Assembly (NCBI GenBank): GCA_020717985.1
Contig: DYDH01000023.1
Span: 1-34,283, forward strand
DNA length: 34,283 nt
Reading direction: 5' to 3'
Origin: Herpetosiphon sp.
Lineage (GTDB): Bacteria > Chloroflexota > Anaerolineae > Anaerolineales > Villigracilaceae
Shown here: positions 1-7,888 of the stretch, piece by piece
Layout of the letters: every line of letters begins with the position of its first letter
Numbering within the stretch: position 1 is the stretch's first letter
Notes under the pieces: generated by a model
What the model saw: the letters and a program-made list of their open reading frames with translations, nothing else
Databases searched by the model: none
What the model was told of the DNA's origin: nothing
Made by a program: the position numbers and the translations under genes

Positions 1-195
1 GTTTGTGGAGCGCCCAGCGCGGGCGTGCTGTTGGTCGAAGTCCACTACAATTATCACCATGTTTTGAACCTGCCCTGGTTGACGGCCTTCCTTCCCAACC
101 CCCTGCATTTACGCGCCTACACCATCATGCCCATCCGCGCAGGTGAACCCGCGGGTCCGGCCACACCCGCACCCACTCAGGTATGTCCAACATAA
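1..195 (+). CDS. TadE-like pilus assembly protein, C-terminal end (partial)
   Basis: An open frame enters from the left edge and stops with TAA at 193-195, five bases before the next start. The 64 visible residues include VEVHYNYHHVL and HLRAYTIMPIRAGEP. This resembles the C-terminal end of TadE-type minor pseudopilins, where an aromatic/hydrophobic strand is followed by 'ARAxMPxR', and the protein ends in a Pro/Thr-rich tail. The N-terminal membrane helix that would confirm the family lies outside the window. The tight spacing to the TadG-like gene supports an operon of Tad-type surface-pilus proteins. The family call rests on context and a short similarity. Confidence 0.6.
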   Translation, partial: VCGAPSAGVLLVEVHYNYHHVLNLPWLTAFLPNPLHLRAYTIMPIRAGEPAGPATPAPTQVCPT

Positions 196-199
196 AAAA

Positions 200-1969
200 A
201 TGAATAACCTTCTCAAAAAAATTCGCAAGACCTCGGAACGCGGACAAGCCATCATCCTGATCGCATTTGCCCTTGTGGGAATGGTGGCCATCGTCGGCTT
301 GATGATTGACGGCGGCATCCTGTTGATCGAATATGCGCGCCTGAAACGCGGCATTGACGCTGCTTCGATCGCCGCCGCTTCGCAATTCCGCAAAGGGTTT
401 GTCGGCGCCGATATGAGGAAAGCCGGGGAGGAATTCCTCCAATTCAATCAATCCGTCTCTGAGGTTCAGATTTACACATGTGATTACCCGGGCACTAGCC
501 ACCTCGAAGAACTATGCCCTCCTTTTGCGGGTCCGACGCGACGTAAGTTGGTGCGTGTTACAGCCAGCCGATACGTGGACTTTGGATTCATGCGGGTGAT
601 CGGCATGAATGGGACAACGATCAGAGCCACAGCCGTCGGCGAAGCCGCCTCGATTGATATGGTGCTGGTCATGGACACATCCACTTCCATGGCATATGAG
701 ACCAAGGCTGGAGGAGACCCGTTGCACTCAGACCCAGCCTTAGGACCCGACCTCGCAACCGACAATCAGGGCGATAACCCGGAATTTTGCAACATAAACA
801 TGGGTAACACTCACAGATGCGAACCCCTCGGAAAGGTAATTGACGCGGCTGTGAGTTTTGTTGACGAACTCTTTTATCCTTATGACCGCGTGGCGGTGGT
901 CGCCACCACCGGACAAACAGGAGTATCGAATGTCGCAAGCCGTGAGCCAGTCACTGTGATGGACTTTAACGACAACTATGTTGAAGATAACAACCCGGCC
1001 ACAAACGACGAAACCACAGAAATTCAAGCCGCCATCCGCAGTTTAAGAGTCTACCAACCCAATCGTTGCCAATACCCATTGACGTATAATGTCAACGATC
1101 CCACCAACAATCCCACCAATACGGTCCCGTGTCTTAATTTTAGGGATCAGCAAAATGCAAGCGCGCCAGTTTATTATAGATCACAGAATTGTCCTCCCAA
1201 GGACATTGGGTATGATGATGGTACTGGAACTGGCACTCGCATCAAGGATCCAAGCACCTGCGGACCCAGCAATATCGGCGGCGGTCTTTATGAAGCTGGC
1301 TACCAATTTGCCGCCGCGCGCCAGAATTCATTCTGGGTTGTAATTGCACTCTTCGGCGGACCTGTCAACGCATTCAACCCGCTTGGCGATGAGGATAGAC
1401 AATGCCCAACCTCAACGTGGGATCTTTCTGTTTCTGCTGGCGGCGGCGGCTCTGGTTACTGCCGCGATGAGGATATCATGCCGGGAACTTATAATGCGGC
1501 TACTTATAATCCGGCTCCAGTTGAGGATGGCGGCTATGATTGGTCTCCCTATGTTATGAATGACACGAACTCCCGCCGCCACCGTTTTACCATTAATACC
1601 GCCACCGACCCCGACACCACCGTTTACCCGGCGGCGTACAATGCAGATGATTATGCGCGCGATGGCGCGGACTATATCACCTCGCCCACCACTGGAACAA
1701 CCTCAAGCGGACAGGGCGCAACCTTGTTTTCGATCTGTATGGGCTCTTATTGCAGGGGTTATCCAAATACCCACGACCCGGCCTCTGCCGAGCTTCTTGG
1801 GCGATATATGGCTCTAGAGGCGGGAAATCAATATAATGCTCTCGGAGCGCGCACTTTTACCGCCAATCATGGGTTATACTATTATGCAGAGCAAGCAAGT
1901 GATTTGGGAGGTCCCAATGGTGTCTTCGCAAAGATCGCTGAAAATATCTTTACCAGAATTTCCCAGTAG
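200..1969 (+). CDS. TadG-like pilus protein with von Willebrand factor A domain
   Basis: The 589-residue protein has a charged N-terminus followed by RGQAIILIAFALVGMVAIVGL, the single membrane helix typical of TadE/TadG-type pilus assembly proteins, and then a small-residue region (DAASIAAASQF). A VWA domain begins near residue 155: MVLVMDTSTSM holds the metal-ion-dependent adhesion motif DxSxS at residues 159-163. A long Asn/Asp/Thr-rich, Cys-containing section interrupts the fold before a VWA-like end (FAKIAENIFTRIS). It probably sits in the envelope next to the pilus and contacts surfaces or the fibre. I chose the ATG at 200 because the frame-compatible start at 143 would overlap the upstream gene by more than 50 bases. 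There is no clear ribosome site, so translation may be coupled to the upstream stop. Confidence 0.85.
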   Translation: MNNLLKKIRKTSERGQAIILIAFALVGMVAIVGLMIDGGILLIEYARLKRGIDAASIAAASQFRKGFVGADMRKAGEEFLQFNQSVSEVQIYTCDYPGTSHLEELCPPFAGPTRRKLVRVTASRYVDFGFMRVIGMNGTTIRATAVGEAASIDMVLVMDTSTSMAYETKAGGDPLHSDPALGPDLATDNQGDNPEFCNINMGNTHRCEPLGKVIDAAVSFVDELFYPYDRVAVVATTGQTGVSNVASREPVTVMDFNDNYVEDNNPATNDETTEIQAAIRSLRVYQPNRCQYPLTYNVNDPTNNPTNTVPCLNFRDQQNASAPVYYRSQNCPPKDIGYDDGTGTGTRIKDPSTCGPSNIGGGLYEAGYQFAAARQNSFWVVIALFGGPVNAFNPLGDEDRQCPTSTWDLSVSAGGGGSGYCRDEDIMPGTYNAATYNPAPVEDGGYDWSPYVMNDTNSRRHRFTINTATDPDTTVYPAAYNADDYARDGADYITSPTTGTTSSGQGATLFSICMGSYCRGYPNTHDPASAELLGRYMALEAGNQYNALGARTFTANHGLYYYAEQASDLGGPNGVFAKIAENIFTRISQ

Positions 1970-2051
1970 TAAAAAAAGTACTGCGCGGGTCTTTCTTATA
2001 ATGCAACATATTATTATCTGAAGTATTTTATTATTTTTAAAGGGTACCGCC

Positions 2052-3908
2052 ATGAAGAATATTTTTATCAGACCACATCAAAAGCCACCCGGACGCAAAG
2101 GCGCGCAGGGCATGTTGGAATTTGCCCTTGTATTGCCGGTGCTTCTGTTAATGGTCGTGGGGGTGATCGAATTTTCGCGCCTGATGTTTGCCTGGATCAT
2201 CATCGAAAATTCGACACGTTTCGGCATTCGCTATGCCACCACAGGTAATTTCGATGCCCAATACTGCGTCGACACCAACGACAATGACGACACCAACGGC
2301 GACGGCGTCGTTAACAGCAGCGACCACGATGCCGCCGGTCCCGCGGGCGCCTGCACAGGCGCAAACGCCGATGCAGAAATAGACGCGGCGCGCATCCCTT
2401 CCATTAAAGATGAAACCCGCCGCATCATTATCGGCTTCTACTATGACCAAACCCTGGCAAAGGCCGAGCAGAATTTTCTACGTGTCACCGTCTGTTCCGA
2501 CAGGGATGGACGCTGGTTTGAAGAACCCGTAATGAGCAGTACCACTTATGCGGCCTGCCATCTTGGAGCGGGCGAATCAGAAGACGCCGCTGAATCAGGC
2601 GAGGTCGTATATGTTGCGGCAGACTATAACTTTACTTTCATGGTCCTGCCCGCCATCAGTGAACAGCCGCCCATGGTGCATCTTGCCTCCTATCGCCAGG
2701 GCATTGTGGAGCAATTCCGCGGGTCGCGCGCCATCAATACGCGCCTGCCGGGTAACGTTGCCTCGCCCACTCCTTCCATTACGAAGACGTACACCCCTAC
2801 ATTCACGCCGACCGAAACACACACGCCGACCATCACGCTCACGCCCACCAATACGAACACACCGACTAATACGCCCACGCCGACCAAGACGTTCACCCCC
2901 ACCAATACGCTCACCCCCACCAGGACCCTCACCCCCACCAGGACCCTCACCCCCACTAGGACGTTCACGCCTACCAGGACGCCCACACCCACCCCTGCAG
3001 CAAGTTGCGATCTTATTGCTTTGAGCAATGCCGCATATAGCGGCAGCGACATCAGAGCGAGGATTAGAAATAATAATACGAATAGCAGTTACATAGCCTA
3101 CCTGACCAACACGGAATTGTACTGGAATAACGCTTATGCCCCGCCCATGTACTTACAGGATTTCCAATTTGGCGTTCAAACTGGAAACAACTCATATGTA
3201 TACCAAACATACAGCGACCCGTCACTGACAGGCGCAACCTATTCGCCCGTCAGTGACGATTCATCCGGCGACACCAGCCTGATGGTTCCAATATACAATA
3301 GAAACGATGCGCAAGCAACCAGCAGATGGTGGCGGGCAAGGTTCGTGAATAAGACGTTTGTGGGCACATTCACCATCAACTTAACTTTCAATCTCGTCGG
3401 TTCGGACCTTCCATGCAAACGCAGCATCACATTCACCAACTACACAATGACTCCCACGGAAACACAAACCCCTTCGCTCACGCCGACCAATACGAACACA
3501 CCGACCAATACGCCCATACCGAGCCTGACGTACACATCAACCATCACGCGCACACCCACCAGAACCAATACACCGACCAACACGGCCACGAATACAAATA
3601 CGCCTACAAATACGTCCACGCCAACGATAACAAATACGCCAACGAAAACAAATACGCCGACGATAACCAACACGCCTTCCAAGACGCCCACATCCACGAA
3701 CACACCCGTTTACACGGCCACGTTCACGCGCACGTACACACCCACGCGCACGTACACGCCTTCCAACACGCCCACGTTTACGAGCACGCGCACACCCACG
3801 CCCACGAATACGGCCACGAACACGAATACACCCACAAACACGCCGGTTCACACAGCCACGTTCACGCCCACGAAGACACCGACGCTTATACCTACCTCAG
3901 ATGACTAG
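2052..3908 (+). CDS. TadE-like pilus protein with two long TPT-repeat tracts
   Basis: The protein is 618 residues. Residues about 18-50 ([19 protein letters not shown], then [19 protein letters not shown]) match the TadE signature: a Glu inside a hydrophobic helix, as in type IV pilins. A conserved ectodomain follows to about residue 235. It is followed by a TPTxT tract (about 237-316), a globular insert of about 130 residues ([13 protein letters not shown] onward), and a second TPT tract to the C-terminus (about 465-615). Such tracts are probably extended and possibly glycosylated spacers, as is common in Chloroflexota surface proteins; this is inference. AAAGGG lies seven bases upstream of the ATG. 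It follows the TadG-like gene by 82 bases and ends just before a strong terminator. Confidence 0.82.
   Translation: MKNIFIRPHQKPPGRKGAQGMLEFALVLPVLLLMVVGVIEFSRLMFAWIIIENSTRFGIRYATTGNFDAQYCVDTNDNDDTNGDGVVNSSDHDAAGPAGACTGANADAEIDAARIPSIKDETRRIIIGFYYDQTLAKAEQNFLRVTVCSDRDGRWFEEPVMSSTTYAACHLGAGESEDAAESGEVVYVAADYNFTFMVLPAISEQPPMVHLASYRQGIVEQFRGSRAINTRLPGNVASPTPSITKTYTPTFTPTETHTPTITLTPTNTNTPTNTPTPTKTFTPTNTLTPTRTLTPTRTLTPTRTFTPTRTPTPTPAASCDLIALSNAAYSGSDIRARIRNNNTNSSYIAYLTNTELYWNNAYAPPMYLQDFQFGVQTGNNSYVYQTYSDPSLTGATYSPVSDDSSGDTSLMVPIYNRNDAQATSRWWRARFVNKTFVGTFTINLTFNLVGSDLPCKRSITFTNYTMTPTETQTPSLTPTNTNTPTNTPIPSLTYTSTITRTPTRTNTPTNTATNTNTPTNTSTPTITNTPTKTNTPTITNTPSKTPTSTNTPVYTATFTRTYTPTRTYTPSNTPTFTSTRTPTPTNTATNTNTPTNTPVHTATFTPTKTPTLIPTSDD
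2764..2996 (+). repeat. TPT-coding low-complexity tract 1
   Basis: The DNA is built of imperfect units encoding Thr-Pro-Thr-x-Thr, with near-exact local tandem copies around 2914-2950. It lies inside the TadE-like gene. Tracts of this kind expand and contract easily by slippage or recombination. Confidence 0.85.
3447..3900 (+). repeat. TPT-coding low-complexity tract 2
   Basis: A second, longer tract of units encoding [11 protein letters not shown]-like residues forms the C-terminus of the TadE-like protein. Its third positions vary more than in tract 1, so it is older or under selection at the protein level. Confidence 0.85.
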
Positions 3909-3931
3909 CCGCTGAATAAACTGGAGGCAAT

Positions 3932-3967
3932 AAAAAACGCCAGCCTGAAAATGGCTGGCGTTTTTTT
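3932..3967 (+). terminator. Rho-independent terminator after the Tad-type genes
   Basis: The arm CGCCAGCC (3938-3945) pairs perfectly with GGCTGGCG (3953-3960) around a seven-base loop, with A-T pairs extending the base, and seven Ts follow (3961-3967). It lies 24 bases past the stop of the TPT-repeat gene and separates that operon from the glmS leader. Confidence 0.92.
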
Positions 3968-3971
3968 ACGG

Positions 3972-3977
3972 TATAAT
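3972..3977 (+). promoter_or_regulatory. Possible -10 box for the glmS leader transcript
   Basis: A perfect TATAAT sits just after the terminator and about 50 bases before the predicted ribozyme cleavage site, so a transcript starting near 3984 would carry the whole ribozyme. No good -35 box is visible because the expected position falls in the terminator arm. Confidence 0.4.
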
Positions 3978-4028
3978 CGCGCCAACCTATAAAAAAGGAG
4001 GCGCAACGAAAAAACACACGGGAAAGAC

Positions 4029-4254
4029 AGCGCATGGACTTTGGTTTATTAGTCGACTAGTTGAATAGTTACTAGTTGAGTAGTTGTCAAAGTTGACGAG
4101 GACGAGGGTTCTCCATTTCAAAATGGAGCCAATGGCATTAGACCCTCAAGGTTTGCTTTGCAAATTTCGTACACGATTTATCGTGAAAACCTTAGGGGAA
4201 ACGTCCCGAAGGTTTGAGAGGCACAACCAGTTTTTCGAAGAAACCTTCGGGACG
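4029..4254 (+). ncRNA. glmS ribozyme candidate (glucosamine-6-phosphate responsive)
   Basis: The glmS ribozyme cleaves its own mRNA when glucosamine-6-phosphate binds and so represses glmS. Seen here: A|GCGC at 4029-4033 (predicted cut after 4029); a first stem ACTTTG (4038-4043) with CAAAGT (4088-4093); then the core word GTTGACGAGG (4092-4101), which matches the Bacillus ribozymes as I recall them. A stem GAGGGT (4104-4109) with ACCCTC (4142-4147) encloses a hairpin (4111-4118 with 4121-4128) and a GGC where the known ribozymes have GGCGGAUG. It is followed directly by AAGGTTT (4148-4154) with AAACCTT (4187-4193), and then a 14-bp stem 4202-4215 with 4241-4254. The core fits well. The last stem also resembles the genome's palindromic repeats and is less certain. 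The first loop holds a 15-base tandem repeat. Confidence 0.75.
4056..4085 (+). repeat. 15-base tandem repeat in the ribozyme's first loop
   Basis: ACTAGTTGAATAGTT (4056-4070) is followed directly by a copy with one change (4071-4085). It enlarges the first hairpin loop of the glmS ribozyme candidate, a part of that RNA whose length varies in known examples. Confidence 0.8.
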
Positions 4255-4308
4255 GTGTGTCCTCATCCCCAGAGTATTGAGGAGATACTGATTTATCGTG
4301 AAAACCTT
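4175..4308. repeat. 19-bp direct repeat in the glmS leader
   Basis: GATTTATCGTGAAAACCTT occurs exactly at 4175-4193 and 4290-4308. The second copy continues as TAGGGTCT, so 4302-4316 can pair with 4140-4154 over 14 of 15 positions, which would compete with two predicted ribozyme stems. The word ACCTTTAGGGTCT (4304-4316) recurs in the rplS terminator at 8641-8653. Confidence 0.8.
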
Positions 4309-4441
4309 TAGGGTCTGGTCAAAAAATCGAACGATCAGCGGAAGCCCTCCGGGTACGCCATACCCGTCACATCTTTCCCTCCAAAGGATAACCCAGCCCA
4401 TAACACTCGCAAGCAATTGCGCGGTCAAAAGGCGTGGGAGT

Positions 4442-4555
4442 GGCAAAGAAAGTAATAAGTAATAAGGGAAAAGTAAAGAGTAATTGGTAAAAAGTAATTA
4501 CCAATTACCCAATTACCTATCCCCTAATTACCTAAATCCTAATCCCTAAATAATC
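4442..4555. repeat. Simple AATTACC/AGTAATAAGT-type spacer with hairpin
   Basis: The glmS leader ends in low-complexity sequence made of variants of AGTAATAAGT and AATTACC. It includes an 11-bp hairpin, 4480-4490 with 4498-4508. The stretch 4316-4441 between the ribozyme and this spacer holds no gene or signal that I recognise. Confidence 0.7.
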
Positions 4556-4568
4556 GGAGGACTCCCCT

Positions 4569-6416
4569 ATGTGTGGAATCGTCGGATATGTCGGCCCGCG
4601 TGACGCGGTGTCGATCATCCTCAATGGCTTGAAAAGGCTTGAATATCGCGGCTATGATTCGGCTGGTGTGGCTGTCATCAACAGCAACCAGATCGAAGTC
4701 AGAAGAGACGCGGGTAAATTGTCGCAATTGGTTGACCTGGTGGCAAAATCACCGCTGAGCGGCGCGCCGGGCATTGGTCACACGCGCTGGGCGACGCATG
4801 GCGCGCCATCCGCCCGCAACGCGCATCCGCATGTCGGCAGCACGGGACGCATGGTCGTCGTGCATAACGGCATCGTGGAAAACTTTCTCGAAATCAAGGA
4901 CGAACTCGTCAGCGAAGGCGTGAACTTCCTCTCGGATACCGACACCGAAACCATCGTCCACCTGGCTGAGCATCAGCAGGCGGCGAGCGTGGACAGTAAT
5001 TTTGTCGAGGCCGCGCGGCGCACCTTCCAAAAGATCGAAGGCGCGAACGTGGTCGTGCTGATGTCTGCCGACGAACCCGACAAAATCGTCACCGCCAGAA
5101 TCGGCAACGCGGGCGGCGTGGTCATCGGCTTGGGCGAAGGCGAAAACTTCATCGCGTCGGACATCCCTGCCATTTTGGAACACACCCGCCGCGTCATCTT
5201 CCTCGAATCGCGGCAGATGGCAATCGTCACCCGCGAGGGTGTCCGCATCGAAACACTCGACGGCAAGGAAATCAAACCTGAAATCCACGTCATCGCCTGG
5301 GACGCCGTCGCCGCCGAAAAAGGCGAATACCGCCACTTCATGCAGAAGGAAATCCACGAGCAGGTGCGCGCGCTGACCGACACCCTCGCCGGGCGCGTCG
5401 ACTTCAAAGAGGGTCGCATCCGCCTGCCCGAGCTCAACCTGACCCCCGAAATCGCCAAACGCATCCAGCGCATCTACATCACCGCCTGCGGCACGGCGGC
5501 ATACGCGGGCATGGTCGGCAAAACGCTGATCGAAAAAATCGCCCGCATCCCCGTCGAAGTGGTCATCGGCTCTGAGTTCCGCTACAGCGACCCGATCATC
5601 GACGAAAACACAGTCGTGCTTGCCATCTCGCAATCGGGCGAAACCGCCGACACCCTCGCCGCCATGGAAGAAGGGCGACGCAAGGGCGGCATCGTCTGGA
5701 GCATTGTCAATGCGATTGGCTCACAGGCGATGCGCATCTCGAACGGATTTATTGCGATGCAAACCGGACCCGAAATTGGGGTGGCTTCGACCAAGGCTTT
5801 TACTGCGCCTTTGGTGGATCAATACATGCTGGCGATTTTGCTGGCTGACCTGCGCGGCACAATTGACGAAAAAACACGCCGTGAGTTGGTTGCCGACCTA
5901 CGGCTGATCCCCGACCTGGCTGGGCGCGTGCTCGACACCGAGCCAGAGATCGAAAAGGTTGCCCACGCGCTGAAAGACATCACAGGCTGCCTGTATCTGG
6001 GACGCGGCATCAACATGCCCATCGCCTACGAAGGCGCGCTCAAACTCAAGGAAATTTCCTACATCCACGCCGAGGGTTATCCCGCCGGTGAAATGAAGCA
6101 CGGTCCCATCGCCCTGATCGACGAGGAAATGCCCGTGCTATGCATCGCTCCCAAAGACCCATGGCATGAAAAAATGATCTCGCAGATCCAGCAGGCGAAG
6201 GCGCGTGACGGCATCGTCATTGCCGTAGCCACCGAAGGCGACGAACTCATCGCGGGCATGGCTGACCATGTGTTGTGGGTTCCCGAAGCCCCGTGGATGC
6301 TCTCGCCGATCATCACCGTCATTCCACTGCAACTACTCGCCTATCACATCGCCACCATCCGCGGACTGGATGTGGATCAACCCCGCAACCTCGCCAAGAG
6401 CGTGACGGTGGAATAA
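4569..6416 (+). CDS. glmS: Glutamine-fructose-6-phosphate aminotransferase (isomerizing)
   Basis: GlmS makes glucosamine-6-phosphate from fructose-6-phosphate and glutamine, the first step toward UDP-GlcNAc for the cell envelope. The 615 residues match the usual length. The N-terminal glutaminase domain starts MCGIVGYVG, with Cys2 as the nucleophile once Met is removed, followed by GYDSAGVA and TRWATHG. Two SIS sugar-isomerase domains follow, with ITACGTAAYAG and SQSGETADT in the first, EGALKLKEISYIHAEG in the second, and a C-terminal end of DVDQPRNLAKSVTVE. GGAGG at 4556-4560 sets the ATG. A ribozyme candidate in the leader suggests feedback by its product. The gene precedes the dCMP deaminase gene by about 100 bases. 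Confidence 0.97.
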   Translation: MCGIVGYVGPRDAVSIILNGLKRLEYRGYDSAGVAVINSNQIEVRRDAGKLSQLVDLVAKSPLSGAPGIGHTRWATHGAPSARNAHPHVGSTGRMVVVHNGIVENFLEIKDELVSEGVNFLSDTDTETIVHLAEHQQAASVDSNFVEAARRTFQKIEGANVVVLMSADEPDKIVTARIGNAGGVVIGLGEGENFIASDIPAILEHTRRVIFLESRQMAIVTREGVRIETLDGKEIKPEIHVIAWDAVAAEKGEYRHFMQKEIHEQVRALTDTLAGRVDFKEGRIRLPELNLTPEIAKRIQRIYITACGTAAYAGMVGKTLIEKIARIPVEVVIGSEFRYSDPIIDENTVVLAISQSGETADTLAAMEEGRRKGGIVWSIVNAIGSQAMRISNGFIAMQTGPEIGVASTKAFTAPLVDQYMLAILLADLRGTIDEKTRRELVADLRLIPDLAGRVLDTEPEIEKVAHALKDITGCLYLGRGINMPIAYEGALKLKEISYIHAEGYPAGEMKHGPIALIDEEMPVLCIAPKDPWHEKMISQIQQAKARDGIVIAVATEGDELIAGMADHVLWVPEAPWMLSPIITVIPLQLLAYHIATIRGLDVDQPRNLAKSVTVE

Positions 6417-6426
6417 TTCGTTCTCA

Positions 6427-6498
6427 ACCACAAAGGGTCACAAAGGTACACGAAGGTTGTTTTGGGTTTCCTTTGTGACCCTTTATCCCCTTTGTGGT
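6427..6498. repeat. Interspersed palindrome, CACAAAG type
   Basis: ACCACAAAGGGTCACAAAGG (6427-6446) is mirrored by the inverted words CCTTTGTGACCC and CTTTGTGGT between 6470 and 6498. It fills the gap between glmS and the deaminase gene. A second member of the type, with G for A, lies at 9335-9395. Confidence 0.8.
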
Positions 6499-6519
6499 GA
6501 ATATTTGTACGGAGGAACC

Positions 6520-6948
6520 ATGCGCCCTGATTGGGATTCTTATTTCATGAAGATCGCCTACGCCGTATCTGAGCGCAGCACCTGTGACCGTGCTTTCGTG
6601 GGCTGTGTTCTGGTGCTGGAAAAGCGCATCCTCACCACCGGCTTCAACGGCTCCCCCGCCGGGCAGGATCATTGTGACGAGATCGGGCATCTGATGGTGG
6701 ATGGTCACTGCGTGCGCACGATCCACGCCGAGACGAACGCCATCATTCAAGCTGCCCTGCACGGCGTTTCCACCAAAGGCGCAATGTGCTACGTCACCCA
6801 CCTGCCGTGCATCAATTGCACCAAGGTATTGATCAACGCCGGTATCTCGCGCATCGTCTACAGCACCGCTTATCGCACCGACGAAAATGCGATGAATTTT
6901 TTGAAAGCGGCGAATATTGAATTGGAGCAGGTGGAGTTTAAAGCATAG
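6520..6948 (+). CDS. dCMP/cytidine deaminase family protein
   Basis: The 142-residue protein is a zinc-dependent deaminase, most like ComEB/dCMP deaminase, which turns dCMP into dUMP for thymidylate synthesis. HAE (His69-Ala-Glu71, in TIHAETNAII) supplies one zinc ligand and the catalytic glutamate, and PCxxC (Cys97 and Cys100) supplies the other two ligands. The N-terminus MRPDWDSYFMKIAYAVSERSTC is typical of the dCMP deaminase branch. GGAGGA at 6511-6516 fixes the ATG at 6520; an in-frame start farther upstream would run into the palindromic repeat. Length is close to the family norm. The exact substrate is inferred from the subfamily. Confidence 0.9.
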   Translation: MRPDWDSYFMKIAYAVSERSTCDRAFVGCVLVLEKRILTTGFNGSPAGQDHCDEIGHLMVDGHCVRTIHAETNAIIQAALHGVSTKGAMCYVTHLPCINCTKVLINAGISRIVYSTAYRTDENAMNFLKAANIELEQVEFKA

Positions 6949-6973
6949 CCCGCCCCCTCTGTCCTTCGGACAT

Positions 6974-7010
6974 CTCCCCCAAATTCCAAAAAGCATGGAA
7001 TTTGGGGGAG
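6974..7010. other. Strong hairpin between convergent genes
   Basis: CTCCCCCAAATTCC (6974-6987) pairs perfectly with 6997-7010 around a nine-base loop. Neither strand has a T-run after it. It lies between the 3' ends of the deaminase gene and murI, so it may protect or end both messages, or it may be another palindromic repeat. Confidence 0.7.
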
Positions 7011-7017
7011 AAAAATT

Positions 7018-7866
7018 TCAGATTATCTCGCGGTCATTTTTCCAGGTGACTGATTCAACCTCGCCCGATTCCCCAAGCAAAACAGGCAGCATGGATTTCA
7101 TTTCAGAGGGATCGCCAGACGTGAAGAATCGGATGGAGGCGTGACCCTGAGCCTGATTCGTTATCCCCGCCGCCTCCAGTAGACGTTTGACCTGTTTCGC
7201 CACCGAGGGGGCTGGGTCTATCACCCGAACATTTTTACCCACGATCTGCTCGATGAGCGGAATCACAAATGGATAGTGAGTGCATCCGAGCACGACAGTG
7301 TCAATATTATTTTCAAGCATGGGGAAAAGCGCGTCTTCGAGAATGACACGCGTGACAGTTGAATCCAAGTCCCCTTTTTCAATTTGACTCACAAGCCCCG
7401 GGCAGGTATGTTGAAACAACTCGACGCCTGCAGCAAACCTTTCCACCACCGAAGCATATAATGCGCCTTGAAATGTGGCAGGCGTAGCCAGCACACCCAC
7501 CCTGCCCGTCTTTGTCGCCTCGGCGGCGGGCTTTACAGCGGGCTCCATGCCGACAAATAATACAGCGGGAAAACGTCCGCGAAGATAGGTCAATGCGGCG
7601 GCGGAGGCGGTGTTGCAGGCAACAACAATTAGTTTTGAATCATGGTCAAGTAAAAATTTTGTGATCCCCTCTGAAAAACTTTGAATTTGCCCCATCGAAC
7701 GCGGGCCGTACGGCACATGTCCCTGATCGCCGAAATAGAGAATGGATTCCTCCGGCATCTGCGCGCGTACCGCCCGCAGGACGGACAGTCCACCTACGCC
7801 GGAGTCAAATACACCGATGGGGAAAGTGTTGCGTGGCGCGTGTTGCGTAAATTCTGCATTCATCAT
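7018..7866 (-). CDS. murI: Glutamate racemase
   Basis: MurI makes D-glutamate for peptidoglycan. The protein has the family motifs in order: PIGVFDSGVGGLSVL with the first acid/base region, ILYFGDQGHVPYG, VVACNTASAAAL with one catalytic Cys, and VVLGCTHYPFVIPLI with the other. From the proposed start it is 282 residues, close to the norm. The start is uncertain. ATG at 7866 or 7863 leaves only a dozen residues before PIGVFDSG; an ATG at 7902 adds RRGENQNDEC and overlaps the upstream gene by 14 bases. None has a good ribosome site, and the N-terminal codons come from repeated sequence. It is the downstream partner of the PuuD-like gene on the same strand. Confidence 0.93.
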   Translation of the reverse strand: MMNAEFTQHAPRNTFPIGVFDSGVGGLSVLRAVRAQMPEESILYFGDQGHVPYGPRSMGQIQSFSEGITKFLLDHDSKLIVVACNTASAAALTYLRGRFPAVLFVGMEPAVKPAAEATKTGRVGVLATPATFQGALYASVVERFAAGVELFQHTCPGLVSQIEKGDLDSTVTRVILEDALFPMLENNIDTVVLGCTHYPFVIPLIEQIVGKNVRVIDPAPSVAKQVKRLLEAAGITNQAQGHASIRFFTSGDPSEMKSMLPVLLGESGEVESVTWKNDREII

Positions 7867-7884
7867 TCTGCATTCATCATTCTG
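7857..7884. repeat. Two tandem copies of a 14-base unit
   Basis: CATTCATCATTCTG occurs twice in a row (about 7858-7884). The copies overlap the possible start codons of murI, so they contribute to its predicted N-terminus. Confidence 0.75.
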
Positions 7885-7888
7885 ATTT

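Noticed and set aside
143-199. Upstream start for the TadG-like gene
   Set aside because: It would overlap the TadE-like coding end by 53 bases, while the ATG at 200 gives the normal short charged N-terminus.
2764-3900. Tandem repeats that could suggest a CRISPR array
   Set aside because: The units are 12-18 bases, are in frame throughout and encode TPT; there are no unique spacers of fixed length.
3413-3904. Open frame rich in His and Asn overlapping the TPT tract on the plus strand
   Set aside because: It is a +1-frame shadow of the repeated TPT codons.
4084-4311. Short open frame through the glmS leader
   Set aside because: It overlaps the ribozyme core and has no ribosome site or family motif.
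4749-5633. Long open frame on the minus strand opposite glmS
   Set aside because: It lies wholly over a clear glmS frame, has skewed His/Asp/Phe/Arg composition, and no motif.
6974-7010. Hairpin as a rho-independent terminator
   Set aside because: The stem is strong but no T-run follows on either strand, so I list it as a hairpin only.
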